From: Vallitalea maricola
GTDB lineage: Bacteria > Bacillota > Clostridia > Lachnospirales > Vallitaleaceae
Reading direction: 5' to 3'
Assembly: GCF_036985595.1 (NCBI RefSeq)
Contig: NZ_BTPU01000055.1
Location: 10,062-74,061 of the forward strand
Length of the DNA: 64,000 nucleotides
Under the pieces are notes generated by a model that was not told where the DNA came from, searched no databases, and saw nothing but the letters and a program-made list of their open reading frames with translations. Below are positions 37,076 through 45,332 of the stretch, piece after piece. The translations under genes and the position numbers were made by a program. Position 1 is the first letter of the stretch. Every line of letters starts with the position of its first letter.

Positions 37076-37581
37076 ATGCTTTCACTTTCCTTACTTAAAT
37101 CATCTCGTTTAGCTAATAACATTACCAAGCTATATTTTTCATCATCTACTTCTTGTGAATGCTCACTTTTTTGTAAGAAATGTGTAAGATCTTTCAGCTT
37201 TTCTATCAATTCATTAATCTCATTCTTATTTAATTTAACCGTACTTATACGAATCATATTTACATCATTCTTATTTTGAATTATCAGCTGGCTGATTTTT
37301 TGTAATTCATGTTTGATATAACTGATTTTTTCATCTACTTCAAAATCAATTTCATTATCAAGCTTGTCTTTATATGACGGATTGATATAATAATAGTTAT
37401 CCATATAATTTTCGGTTATTTTTACAGTTTTTTGAGCCAAATAACCTTTTTTCATTAATCCAATCAACAGACTAGAGAGCTTTATTTTTGACATATTAAC
37501 AACTTTTGATAAATCTGATAATCTAAGATTATTATCTTCTAAACTGGTTAGGATAATTAATTCATCACTATTCAAATCCAT
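37072..37581 (-). CDS. Winged-helix DNA-binding-like protein (RiPP cluster)
   Basis: The 169-residue protein has an N-terminal winged helix-turn-helix (about 3-55, LRLSDLSKVVNMSKIKLSSL, MarR-like) and a C-terminal helical region about 80-169 suited to dimerisation or ligand binding. It sits inside the biosynthetic run between the M16 peptidase and the B12 radical SAM enzyme, overlapping the latter by 4 bases. It may regulate the cluster or act as an accessory protein; a recognisable RRE fold is not visible. The ribosome-binding site is AAGGAGG. Confidence 0.7.
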   Translation of the reverse strand: MDLNSDELIILTSLEDNNLRLSDLSKVVNMSKIKLSSLLIGLMKKGYLAQKTVKITENYMDNYYYINPSYKDKLDNEIDFEVDEKISYIKHELQKISQLIIQNKNDVNMIRISTVKLNKNEINELIEKLKDLTHFLQKSEHSQEVDDEKYSLVMLLAKRDDLSKESESI

Positions 37582-37615
37582 TTTAAAACCTCCTTATTCT
37601 ATTTCATATCAAAAC

Positions 37616-38887
37616 CTATAAATCACTTTCTAATAACTGAATTAATACTTCTTGATTAATGTCACCTATTGAAGAAAAAGCTACATTATCTAAGATAAAT
37701 ATTTCATTAAAGATTGTATATATATCCTTTGGTTTGATGCTTTGTATTTGTCTAATATGTTCATAATATGAATAGATTTTACCTAATGTAAAATAGCGGC
37801 TAATAAATAGTAGCAGTGAATTGGGATTTTCAAGTTGTACACTTAATTTAGTTATGAATTTTGACTTACATTGATTTAATTCATTCTCGGATATTAATTC
37901 CACCTTTAATCTGTTTAATTCTTTTAATGTTCCTTTAATTATTTCTTCGAAATTATCATTATTAAATAACATACATATGGTAAATGCTCCTGCATAATTA
38001 AATGAATAATTAGAGCTTTGTATAGAATATAATAATTTTTTTTCGGTTCTTAATTTTTTATATAACCTAGAACATACACCACTAGTCAACAGTACACTAG
38101 ATAGTTCAAGAACTCTTGCATAAGAATTATTAAACTTTACTCCATTAAATGCTAATGTAAAAGCTGAGTTTTGTTTATCTCCCTTTTTTGTAATGATTCT
38201 TGGTCCATTCTTTACTATTATTTCATCTCTGAATAAACAATCAATATTGTAATCTTTCCAATCATCAAAGTATTCATTGATGATGTCTATAATATTAGTA
38301 TTAAGATTAAGATTTCCTAAAATAACGAGAAAAGCATTCCCTGGATTCACCCTATTCTCTTTTAATTTTTCCATTTCTTCAAAAGTGAATTTGTTTATGT
38401 TTTCCTCTTTTCCTAACACTGATAATCCTATAGAGTGTTCATCCCAAAGAGCATAAAAACAATTATTAATAACCCTGTTCTTATGATTTAAGTGAGTCTT
38501 TATTTCATTTAACACTATTTTTTTTTCTTTATTAAAGCTCTCTTTTGAAAAAGGTTGTCTAACCATTTGAGACAGTGTATTTAACCCTAATTTGAATTTA
38601 TCAATTGAATTCATAGTAGTCACGGAAAAGTACATAAATTCTTTTGTAGTAGCAGCATTATATTTTGCACCACAATTGTTTAACTCATTCATTATACATT
38701 CAGTTTCATTGTTTCTAGTCAAATCAAAAAGTAAATGTTCTAATAAATGGCTAATACCATTATTATCTTTAGTTTCATTCTGTGAACCTTGATTAATCCA
38801 TAATGATGAAGTGATAGTTTTCATATAAGGAATATCATGCCTAATTATTTTCAAACCATTTTCTAAAATTGTTATATTATAATCCAT
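37616..38887 (-). CDS. M16 family zinc peptidase (RiPP cluster)
   Basis: This is a 423-residue inverted zincin, similar in role to PqqF and AlbF, the M16 proteins that process leader peptides in PQQ and subtilosin pathways. The zinc site HLLEH is at about 47-51 (ISHLLEHLLFD), with the downstream Glu ligand in KKIVLNEIK. The C-terminal inactive-like M16 domain is present. I choose the ATG at 38887 (MDYNITILENGLK), with GGTGAG 8 bases upstream, not the GTG at 38902. It overlaps the end of the M29 gene by 11 bases. Leader-peptide cleavage is inferred from context. Confidence 0.87.
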   Translation of the reverse strand: MDYNITILENGLKIIRHDIPYMKTITSSLWINQGSQNETKDNNGISHLLEHLLFDLTRNNETECIMNELNNCGAKYNAATTKEFMYFSVTTMNSIDKFKLGLNTLSQMVRQPFSKESFNKEKKIVLNEIKTHLNHKNRVINNCFYALWDEHSIGLSVLGKEENINKFTFEEMEKLKENRVNPGNAFLVILGNLNLNTNIIDIINEYFDDWKDYNIDCLFRDEIIVKNGPRIITKKGDKQNSAFTLAFNGVKFNNSYARVLELSSVLLTSGVCSRLYKKLRTEKKLLYSIQSSNYSFNYAGAFTICMLFNNDNFEEIIKGTLKELNRLKVELISENELNQCKSKFITKLSVQLENPNSLLLFISRYFTLGKIYSYYEHIRQIQSIKPKDIYTIFNEIFILDNVAFSSIGDINQEVLIQLLESDL

Positions 38888-39992
38888 AAAATTTCTCACC
38901 ACGTTTATTATAAATTTTACGATTCTTTATGAAGAGTTTATCATCAATATAAACTTCCCCTTGATTAATAGTATCATAAATCATATCAATATGAATACTT
39001 GATACATTTAATTCTCCACATTCAGGGTAGCTTGCCCCTAACGCAAGATGTATTGTTCCTCCAATCTTCTCATCAAATATGATATTTCCAATAAATTCCT
39101 GATGAGAATAATTAGTTCCAATTCCTATTTCTCCTACATAGCCAGCCCCTTCGTCAATTGCTAATAAATTATGAAAAGCTTCATTATTAGATGTACTATA
39201 ATTTATTACTTTACCTTCTAGAAACTCTAATTGTATGTCATTTATTTCGATACCATTATAAATAATTGGATATGTAAATGCTATTTTACCATTTACTGAT
39301 TTTTTAATTGGAGCAGTGAAAACTTCTCCATCAGGCAAATTAATTTTGCCACATCCATTTATCCACCTTCTCCCCTCTACACTAAATCTTAAATCAGTAT
39401 TTTTACCAATAATCCTAAAATTCTTTATTATATCTAATTCAGAGATAATATCTTCATTAAATTTTTTCATGTTATTGTAATATTCAATAATATTATCATT
39501 ATCTAACTGATTTACTTTAGAAAACAAATCCTGAAACTGCACTGTTGATAAACAACACTTTTGAGCATATGCATTTGTTGGGTATAATACTGTAGATACA
39601 AACAATCTGTTTTCTTCAATCAGTGCACTATATTCTCTAAGGTATTCACTGACTCCTTTATAGAAACTATCCATTTTATCACTATTCATATTTCTAAAAT
39701 ATAGATTGGTTTCTGACATAAGGTTCAATATCTTGTCAAACTCTTTTAATCTATGTATTTTGTAATTAAAAAACTTATTAATTTGTTCTAATGAACCATA
39801 ATGATATAACATCTCATCTATCATATTGTCTTTTATATCTACATCAACAAAGGCACCTTGATTTAATAGTATGGGTATAAGTTCTAATAATAATGGTTTT
39901 ATCTCTGTAGTCCCCATAATTAACACATGGTCATTCTTCTTTACATTAAGAGAAAAATAGGCTATTAGATTAGAAAAATTTCTATAATTCAT
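38877..39992 (-). CDS. M29 family aminopeptidase (RiPP cluster)
   Basis: This 371-residue protein is of the AmpS/thermophilic-aminopeptidase type, which removes N-terminal residues using two divalent metals. The metal-site segments are visible: LPDGEVFTAP, YVGEIGIGTN, GTIHLALGASYPECG and SSIHIDMI, in family order. The N-terminal substrate domain (about 1-170) is more divergent than usual, as often seen in pathway-dedicated enzymes. It overlaps the MFS gene by 11 bases and the M16 gene by 11, so all three are coupled. Stepwise trimming of the modified peptide is inferred. Confidence 0.82.
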   Translation of the reverse strand: MNYRNFSNLIAYFSLNVKKNDHVLIMGTTEIKPLLLELIPILLNQGAFVDVDIKDNMIDEMLYHYGSLEQINKFFNYKIHRLKEFDKILNLMSETNLYFRNMNSDKMDSFYKGVSEYLREYSALIEENRLFVSTVLYPTNAYAQKCCLSTVQFQDLFSKVNQLDNDNIIEYYNNMKKFNEDIISELDIIKNFRIIGKNTDLRFSVEGRRWINGCGKINLPDGEVFTAPIKKSVNGKIAFTYPIIYNGIEINDIQLEFLEGKVINYSTSNNEAFHNLLAIDEGAGYVGEIGIGTNYSHQEFIGNIIFDEKIGGTIHLALGASYPECGELNVSSIHIDMIYDTINQGEVYIDDKLFIKNRKIYNKRGEKFYGL

Positions 39993-41211
39993 TTTTCAGA
40001 ATAACCTCCCCTTTATTCCTCTTATTAAATGCTTTTCCAATAGCATTTAGTATATTAGGTATAAGAATGATAACTATACATATAAGTAAAGTTAACCTAA
40101 AGTGTTTACCTAATATTGCACCTAGCGCACTTAACGAAACTGTTATGCCACCATAAGTTATGAATAAAAATGCACCACTTACTCTACCAACATATTTTTC
40201 GTCTGTAATAACCATAAAACTACCTTCAATATACGTCTGCAAGAATATACTAACACCACCAACGACACCAATAGCAATAAGAGCTATATAGAAGTTAGGT
40301 GCCAAAATAAGCAGAGCAAATCCAGCAGTAAAAACAATTGCACCATAGACCATATATTTATTACAATATTCTTTTGCTTTTATCCTTCCAGTCAACCATG
40401 CTCCTACAATAGAACCTACACCAATACTAGCAAATACAAAACCAACTCCATTTTCGCCAAAATTAAATCTATCTAAAGCTATTATGGCAGGTAAAACATT
40501 CAATATTCCTCCTGATATAGTATAAAATACTTTATATGCAGCGATTTCCTTAAGTATTTTATTAGAAAAAATATACTTAAAACCTTGTTTTTGCATTTGA
40601 ATAAAGCTTATATCCTCTTCTTCTTCTGCTACACTTTCTTTACTACTTTCAAATTTAATTAATAATACAAAAAAGAGAGCTATCACAAATGAAGCTGAAT
40701 TAATTATTACTACTGTATAAAATCCTAGAAGAGATAAGATCATTCCACCAAACATAGAACCAAAAATAACAGTAAGTTCATAGTACATTCTAAGTTTTGA
40801 AATGACTTTTCTCAGTTTTTCACCTTTATATAATCTTTGAATAATAACATTTTTAGAAATTGTATGAAGTGCTCCACATATGGAATTAATGAATGCTACT
40901 ATATAAACAATATAAAGTGTACTAGACGAATTAAAAAACAACACAAACAATATACTAACTGTCCTTATTGCATCCATTAAAATCAATGTTTTTTTCGCAT
41001 TAAAACGATCACTTAATCCTCCTCCAACAAATGAAAAAATAGCTGATGGTAATAGACTAAAAATAATTGTAAAAGATAATGCTAACGATGATTTAGTGAT
41101 AATGAAAACCATAGCACTTAATGCAGCAGTATAAAACCAATTTCCTAAATCAGATGTTATTTGAGCTAATACTAAATATGTAAATCCATTTTTGTTTAAT
41201 TTTTGTGACAT
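39982..41211 (-). CDS. MFS exporter (RiPP cluster)
   Basis: This 409-residue major facilitator has about twelve membrane helices and the cytoplasmic motif GGGLSDRFNAKKTLI between helices 2 and 3. It resembles the drug/siderophore efflux (EntS/MefA) branch. It starts 3 bases after the class V aminotransferase gene and overlaps the aminopeptidase gene. Export by an MFS pump, not a peptidase-containing ABC transporter, implies a small product already freed of its leader. The ribosome-binding site is GGGAGGA. Confidence 0.88.
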   Translation of the reverse strand: MSQKLNKNGFTYLVLAQITSDLGNWFYTAALSAMVFIITKSSLALSFTIIFSLLPSAIFSFVGGGLSDRFNAKKTLILMDAIRTVSILFVLFFNSSSTLYIVYIVAFINSICGALHTISKNVIIQRLYKGEKLRKVISKLRMYYELTVIFGSMFGGMILSLLGFYTVVIINSASFVIALFFVLLIKFESSKESVAEEEEDISFIQMQKQGFKYIFSNKILKEIAAYKVFYTISGGILNVLPAIIALDRFNFGENGVGFVFASIGVGSIVGAWLTGRIKAKEYCNKYMVYGAIVFTAGFALLILAPNFYIALIAIGVVGGVSIFLQTYIEGSFMVITDEKYVGRVSGAFLFITYGGITVSLSALGAILGKHFRLTLLICIVIILIPNILNAIGKAFNKRNKGEVILKNEL

Positions 41212-41214
41212 TTT

Positions 41215-42339
41215 TTATTCCTCCCTATAATTAATTAGATTATTAACTAGTACATCTATTTGTTCTTTAGTATTATAAATGTGGAAACAAAATCTCAATT
41301 TATTAGTATCTGGTATTGTTCTAGCGTAAATATTATTATTCTCAAGTTCTTCAATCAACTTATTACTACACCTTTCCTCATTCAACTCAATGAAAGCCAT
41401 TCCATTTTTATAATAACAGTCATTAATAAACACTAAATCTTTGGATTTAAGCTGTGAAATAAAATAAGATGCTGATGTTCTAATATGCTCATAAATGTTT
41501 TCTAATCCAATTTTATTAAATAACATAATATTATTTAAAATCGTTGCAAACAGCCAAAAATTAAATGATGAATTTTCAATTAATCTAGCATCTTTCCTTA
41601 ATACTCTTTTATTTTCATCAGTATAATCTAACCCTAATGTACTTAATATTATTGGTTTTAGTGACTCTGTACTTTTAATATAAATCATACCTGTCCCCAT
41701 TGGCCCTAGCATCCACTTATGGAATGGAAACACATAAAAATCTACTGAATCCAATTGTACATTAACTTGACCTACAGCTTGAGCTCCATCAACAAGAATT
41801 TTAGTATTTTTTCCAATATTTATTGATTCTCTGATTTTCTTCAAATCATGCATTACACCTGTGTTATATTCTATATGACTAAAAAAGATCAGCTTAACTT
41901 TTTCATCCATATTTTTATTTATCTCATCAATAAGATTTTCTGAATTAAGTTCAATAATATCCACACCAAATTTTAATTTCAAAGCGTAAAACGGTAATAT
42001 TCCATCAGAATATTCATTATCTCCAATTAAAATTTTATCCCCCTTATTCCAAGTAAATGCTGTTAATAATGTACCTATACCAATATTTGTACTTTGAGTA
42101 TAAGCTAAATTACTATCATTAACTCCAAGCAAATTACTCATTTCAATTTTAAGCTTATAATATGTATTTCTCAATCTTTCAGTATTATACTGATTAGTTG
42201 GACATCTTATTTCATCTTGCAAATATTGATTTAATAAATTGGCACTTGATTTAGGCATCCTACCTAAAGAACCACAATTCAAATAAATAATATCATTCTC
42301 AAAATTAAACTCATTAATTAATATATTCTTATCTATCAT
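41215..42339 (-). CDS. Class V PLP-dependent aminotransferase-like enzyme (RiPP cluster)
   Basis: The 374-residue protein is a fold-type I PLP enzyme of the cysteine desulfurase / isopenicillin-N-epimerase group. The Schiff-base Lys is in VFPFHKWMLGPMGTG, the cofactor Asp/Gln region in ILVDGAQAVGQ. It starts 28 bases after the radical SAM maturase ends. Typical cysteine desulfurase active-site loops are not evident, so epimerase, lyase or transamination chemistry on the precursor is more likely. Which substrate it uses cannot be read from sequence; the precursor Cys is an attractive candidate. Confidence 0.85.
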   Translation of the reverse strand: MIDKNILINEFNFENDIIYLNCGSLGRMPKSSANLLNQYLQDEIRCPTNQYNTERLRNTYYKLKIEMSNLLGVNDSNLAYTQSTNIGIGTLLTAFTWNKGDKILIGDNEYSDGILPFYALKLKFGVDIIELNSENLIDEINKNMDEKVKLIFFSHIEYNTGVMHDLKKIRESINIGKNTKILVDGAQAVGQVNVQLDSVDFYVFPFHKWMLGPMGTGMIYIKSTESLKPIILSTLGLDYTDENKRVLRKDARLIENSSFNFWLFATILNNIMLFNKIGLENIYEHIRTSASYFISQLKSKDLVFINDCYYKNGMAFIELNEERCSNKLIEELENNNIYARTIPDTNKLRFCFHIYNTKEQIDVLVNNLINYREE

Positions 42340-42367
42340 ATTTACTACCCCTTAATGAAATTAATAC

Positions 42368-43624
42368 TTAGCTAATTTTATATTTTGATTTCAAATAATA
42401 TTGTAAACCAGTTAATTTATTCTGATAATCACAGACTTTTTTATTAATATTCCCTTTAGAGACTAATGCTTCATATCTACACCCTCCTGCACAAATAGCT
42501 ACTAGGGGGCATTTAATACAATTTTCCCATACTTTTAGATTATCAAACACTAGCTTTTTTTCGTTATATTCTAGTTCATTTATATTTCCTATAACAAAGT
42601 TTTTATTACCCGCAAACATAAAGCATCTATAAATATCACCAAAACAATCAATGTACTCACTATTATTAGAATGTATTCTACACTTATCACATATTGAACC
42701 TTCTAAAATATTAAACCCTTTGTTGAATCCGTATTGAAATATTTTCCCGATTATAGTATTTGAATTTTTATTTCGTGAGTATGAGTAATTGTTTGTATCC
42801 ATGATATTCCTAAATTTTAATGATATGTTCTTCTTATAATCACCCATATTATGATCTAAATAGTCAATCCATTCAAGTAATATATTCTCTTCACCATAAT
42901 GATAATTTGTTCGTATAGCAAAAGGAATAACCTTAGCATATTTCTCTATACTATTAATTATTTTGTCGAATGAACTTGTACCATCTTTTGATGGTCTTAA
43001 ACCATCATGCCTACTTTTTATGCCATCTACTGTTACTTGAACACCTTTCAAATTATATTTTTTTAGCTGATTAACAATATAATCATTTAATAATGTACCA
43101 TTAGTTATTAAGGAGATATTATATATAATTTTATCATATTTAACTAATAACTTAGTTAACAACAATAAAAAATTTTCAATAATATCAAAATTCAAAAGAG
43201 GTTCTCCTCCAGTAAAAGCAATATTCAACTTCTCTATTTTATCATTAACTATTTTATTTTCTATACGTTCAATAACTTTCTTACCTACTGTAATATCCAT
43301 ATAAGCTAGACTACTAGTAGTGTTTTCTTCAAAACAGTAAGGACACATCATATTACAATCATATGTTGTTATGAGTGTTAAATTATAAGTTGGTTTGAAC
43401 CTTGTAAGTGCTTTATATGTTATTTTGTCCTCATCACAATTATCTTCAATAATGAATCCTTTATCTTTCAAAAATTCTAACTGTGATATACATTTTCCAT
43501 TTTTTATTCTACTTAGCTGATTCTCATTAACAAACATTTTAGCACCAGTCAATGTATTATAAAAAATTTCCCCTTTTCTATCTCCTTCATTTTGAACTCT
43601 TATAATATAGTTAGGTACTTTCAC
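42368..43624 (-). CDS. Radical SAM/SPASM peptide maturase (RiPP cluster)
   Basis: This is the likely key modifying enzyme. The 418-residue protein has an N-terminal region of about 80 residues that may contact the precursor, the radical SAM motif CNMMCPYC (Cys90, 94, 97), and a C-terminal SPASM domain with auxiliary Fe-S ligands (CDKC, CFGDIYRC, CIKCPLVAICAGGC and a final Cys). Such enzymes install thioether, C-C or C-O cross-links in ribosomal peptides. The start is a GTG at 43624. It follows the two precursor genes by 133 bases with a hairpin between. The substrate is inferred from adjacency. Confidence 0.92.
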   Translation of the reverse strand: MKVPNYIIRVQNEGDRKGEIFYNTLTGAKMFVNENQLSRIKNGKCISQLEFLKDKGFIIEDNCDEDKITYKALTRFKPTYNLTLITTYDCNMMCPYCFEENTTSSLAYMDITVGKKVIERIENKIVNDKIEKLNIAFTGGEPLLNFDIIENFLLLLTKLLVKYDKIIYNISLITNGTLLNDYIVNQLKKYNLKGVQVTVDGIKSRHDGLRPSKDGTSSFDKIINSIEKYAKVIPFAIRTNYHYGEENILLEWIDYLDHNMGDYKKNISLKFRNIMDTNNYSYSRNKNSNTIIGKIFQYGFNKGFNILEGSICDKCRIHSNNSEYIDCFGDIYRCFMFAGNKNFVIGNINELEYNEKKLVFDNLKVWENCIKCPLVAICAGGCRYEALVSKGNINKKVCDYQNKLTGLQYYLKSKYKIS

Positions 43625-43657
43625 CCCTTATCACACCCACCTTTCAACTATGAGAAC

Positions 43658-43703
43658 TTAATAAAGGGATAAACATTAATTTTCTGTTTAATCCCTTTAT
43701 TAA
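43658..43703 (-). terminator. Hairpin between the precursor genes and the maturase gene
   Basis: A stem of about 18 bp (TTAATAAAGGGAT / ATCCCTTTATTAA with a one-base bulge) has no T-run after it on the minus strand. It probably protects the precursor mRNA or partly attenuates transcription, so that precursor exceeds enzyme. Confidence 0.55.
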
Positions 43704-43757
43704 TAAAAGTATATTCAAGCAATTATTAAATAATACTTTATGTATTATCTTATATAA

Positions 43758-43877
43758 TTAAATATGAACATGAATACAAGTTTCTTCCTCTGCATTACCT
43801 TTATCAATTTCAATTTCTTCATTTAATTCTTTTTCATCATTTTCTTGTTCTTGAAGGTTTAAATCTTTTTCGCTCAT
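43758..43877 (-). CDS. RiPP precursor peptide 1 (39 residues, tail CIHVHI)
   Basis: The ORF starts MSEKDLNLQEQENDEK and is strongly acidic to about residue 32, like a leader peptide. It ends GNAEEETCIHVHI, a short Cys-x-His-x-His tail. AGGGGA lies before the ATG. It is a near-copy of the gene at 43916: the first 16 residues are identical and 33 of 39 positions match overall. It lies directly upstream of the radical SAM/SPASM maturase on the same strand. Duplicate small acidic-leader genes beside a maturase are the hallmark of RiPP loci. The product structure is unknown. Confidence 0.82.
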   Translation of the reverse strand: MSEKDLNLQEQENDEKELNEEIEIDKGNAEEETCIHVHI

Positions 43878-43915
43878 GTTTTTCCCCTTTCATCATTTTT
43901 TTAGTAATCCATAGA

Positions 43916-44038
43916 TTATGTTAGATGAACATGAACACAACTCTCTTCTTCTGCATTACCTTTATCGATTTCTAGTTCTTCATTTAGGTCTTTTTCATCA
44001 TTTTCTTGTTCTTGAAGGTTTAAATCTTTTTCACTCAT
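43916..44038 (-). CDS. RiPP precursor peptide 2 (40 residues, tail CVHVHLT)
   Basis: This is the promoter-proximal precursor gene. It shares MSEKDLNLQEQENDEK with its neighbour and ends GNAEEESCVHVHLT. Substitutions between the two copies are conservative (E/D, I/L, T/S, I/V), and Cys and both His are kept, which points to selection on the tail. The ribosome-binding site AGGTGGGAG precedes the ATG. The only Cys is in the core, and there are no Gly-Gly cleavage sites, so export by a peptidase-ABC transporter is unlikely, in agreement with the MFS pump and peptidases in the cluster. Confidence 0.82.
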   Translation of the reverse strand: MSEKDLNLQEQENDEKDLNEELEIDKGNAEEESCVHVHLT

Positions 44039-44174
44039 TACTCTCCCACCTTTCTTATTAAATATTTATTAGTTAAGCCTTATTAATCCTTAACAAATGT
44101 TTAAAATATAAAGCTTACTAATCAGTTATACTTATCTGTTTTAAATAATGTATGTAATTTATTGTTTTATTTTA

Positions 44175-44203
44175 AGTATACCTTGTGTTAATTTTTTCGT
44201 TAA
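44175..44203 (-). promoter_or_regulatory. Candidate promoter of the RiPP operon
   Basis: On the minus strand TTAACG (44203-44198) and TATACT (44180-44175) are 17 bases apart, about 140 bases before precursor 2. A degenerate palindrome CAGTTATACTTATCTG lies downstream, at about 44124-44139, and may be a regulator site. The divergent regulator has its own TATAAT at 44274-44279. Confidence 0.45.
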
Positions 44204-44304
44204 TATATAATATATTTATAAATTGTCTTTTTAATATTTACATTATATCATTTTCATTATTTTTTTTGAAGAGTATAATATTTCTCAATACAGGAGTTGG
44301 ATTT

Positions 44305-45216
44305 ATGAATTTGTACAAATATGGAGAAGAATTTAGAAAAATAAGATGTTCTAAGAATATTTCTCAACAACAACTTGCAGATTTGGCAATGTGCAGCAGA
44401 AAATATATAAGCTTGATAGAGACAGGAAATGTAGCACCATCCTCTACTATGTTAGTCAGAATATCTAATATCCTAGGAAATTCAATAATTGATCTATTAA
44501 AATATTGTAACTGCAATGAAACATATTTTACTACTGAAACCAAAAAACAAATAGAAGTGTTAAAGAGCTCTTGTAATTATAAAGATTTGAATAATCTGCT
44601 GAGTACCATAGAACAACATGAGGATTACCAAGATAATCAAAACAAACAATATATATTGTGGCACAAGGCCATATGTGAAATGGAATTGAATCATAATTTT
44701 TTTAAAGCTATCAATCTCATAAAACAATCATTATCTGTAGAGAAATACGATGACCTATTTATTTATATAAATAAACCGGAATTAAATATGCAAGAAATTT
44801 CTATTTATAATAGCCTAGCAATTCTTTTAAATTACATGAATGCCAATAATTATAGTATTAGAATTTTAGAATCTTTAATAGGATGTAATTATGCTAATTT
44901 TCCTGACTCCATAAAAGTTAAAATATACAATAACTTAGCCAGTAATTATTTATCTATGAACAAGTATGCAAATGCTCTTAATACAATTAATAAAGCTATA
45001 TCTCTAAATCAAATTTATAAGAATCCATCACTAATAGGTATATTATATTATAATAAAGCCCAAATATTATCTAAATGCAAACAGATAGAAAAGAGTACAG
45101 AATTTTTTGTTATGACATATTATCATTATAAAAATAGCAAAAATGCTCTCTATATGAATAAAGTAATCGAATCAGCTAATAAATGTTCTATCAACATTAA
45201 ACCCTATATAATATAA
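44305..45216 (+). CDS. HTH-TPR regulator, Rgg/PlcR-like
   Basis: The 303-residue protein has an N-terminal XRE helix-turn-helix (about 5-60, ISQQQLADLAMCSRKYISLI) and a C-terminal array of TPR-like repeats (about 80-303, e.g. IKVKIYNNLASNYLSMNKYA). This is the layout of Rgg, PlcR and ComR peptide-sensing regulators. The frame is open from 44185, but AGGAG just before the ATG at 44305 sets the start. It is transcribed divergently from the RiPP operon, which suggests that it controls that operon, perhaps in response to a peptide signal. Confidence 0.85.
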   Translation: MNLYKYGEEFRKIRCSKNISQQQLADLAMCSRKYISLIETGNVAPSSTMLVRISNILGNSIIDLLKYCNCNETYFTTETKKQIEVLKSSCNYKDLNNLLSTIEQHEDYQDNQNKQYILWHKAICEMELNHNFFKAINLIKQSLSVEKYDDLFIYINKPELNMQEISIYNSLAILLNYMNANNYSIRILESLIGCNYANFPDSIKVKIYNNLASNYLSMNKYANALNTINKAISLNQIYKNPSLIGILYYNKAQILSKCKQIEKSTEFFVMTYYHYKNSKNALYMNKVIESANKCSINIKPYII

Positions 45217-45231
45217 ATATATATTTATAAT

Positions 45232-45323
45232 AAGGACTGTCTATAATACATTTTTATGTCTCCTATAAGCTATTTCTGTTTTAGCTTTCTTACTGACATA
45301 AAATATATTACGTGACAGCCCTT
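45232..45323. repeat. Long hairpin element of the GGCTGTC family, copy 3
   Basis: Arms AAGGACTGTCTATAATACAT (from 45232) and the complement ending ATTACGTGACAGCCCTT (to 45323) pair imperfectly around an inner AAGCT/AGCTT stem. It separates the convergent regulator and pyrE genes and probably terminates both. Confidence 0.7.
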
Positions 45324-45332
45324 TTGCAATAT

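Noticed and set aside
33527..37581. Winged-helix, B12 radical SAM and M3 genes as a separate operon unrelated to the RiPP genes
   Set aside because: Only 34 bases separate them from the M16 gene, with no terminator or promoter visible, so I kept them in the cluster; this remains possible.
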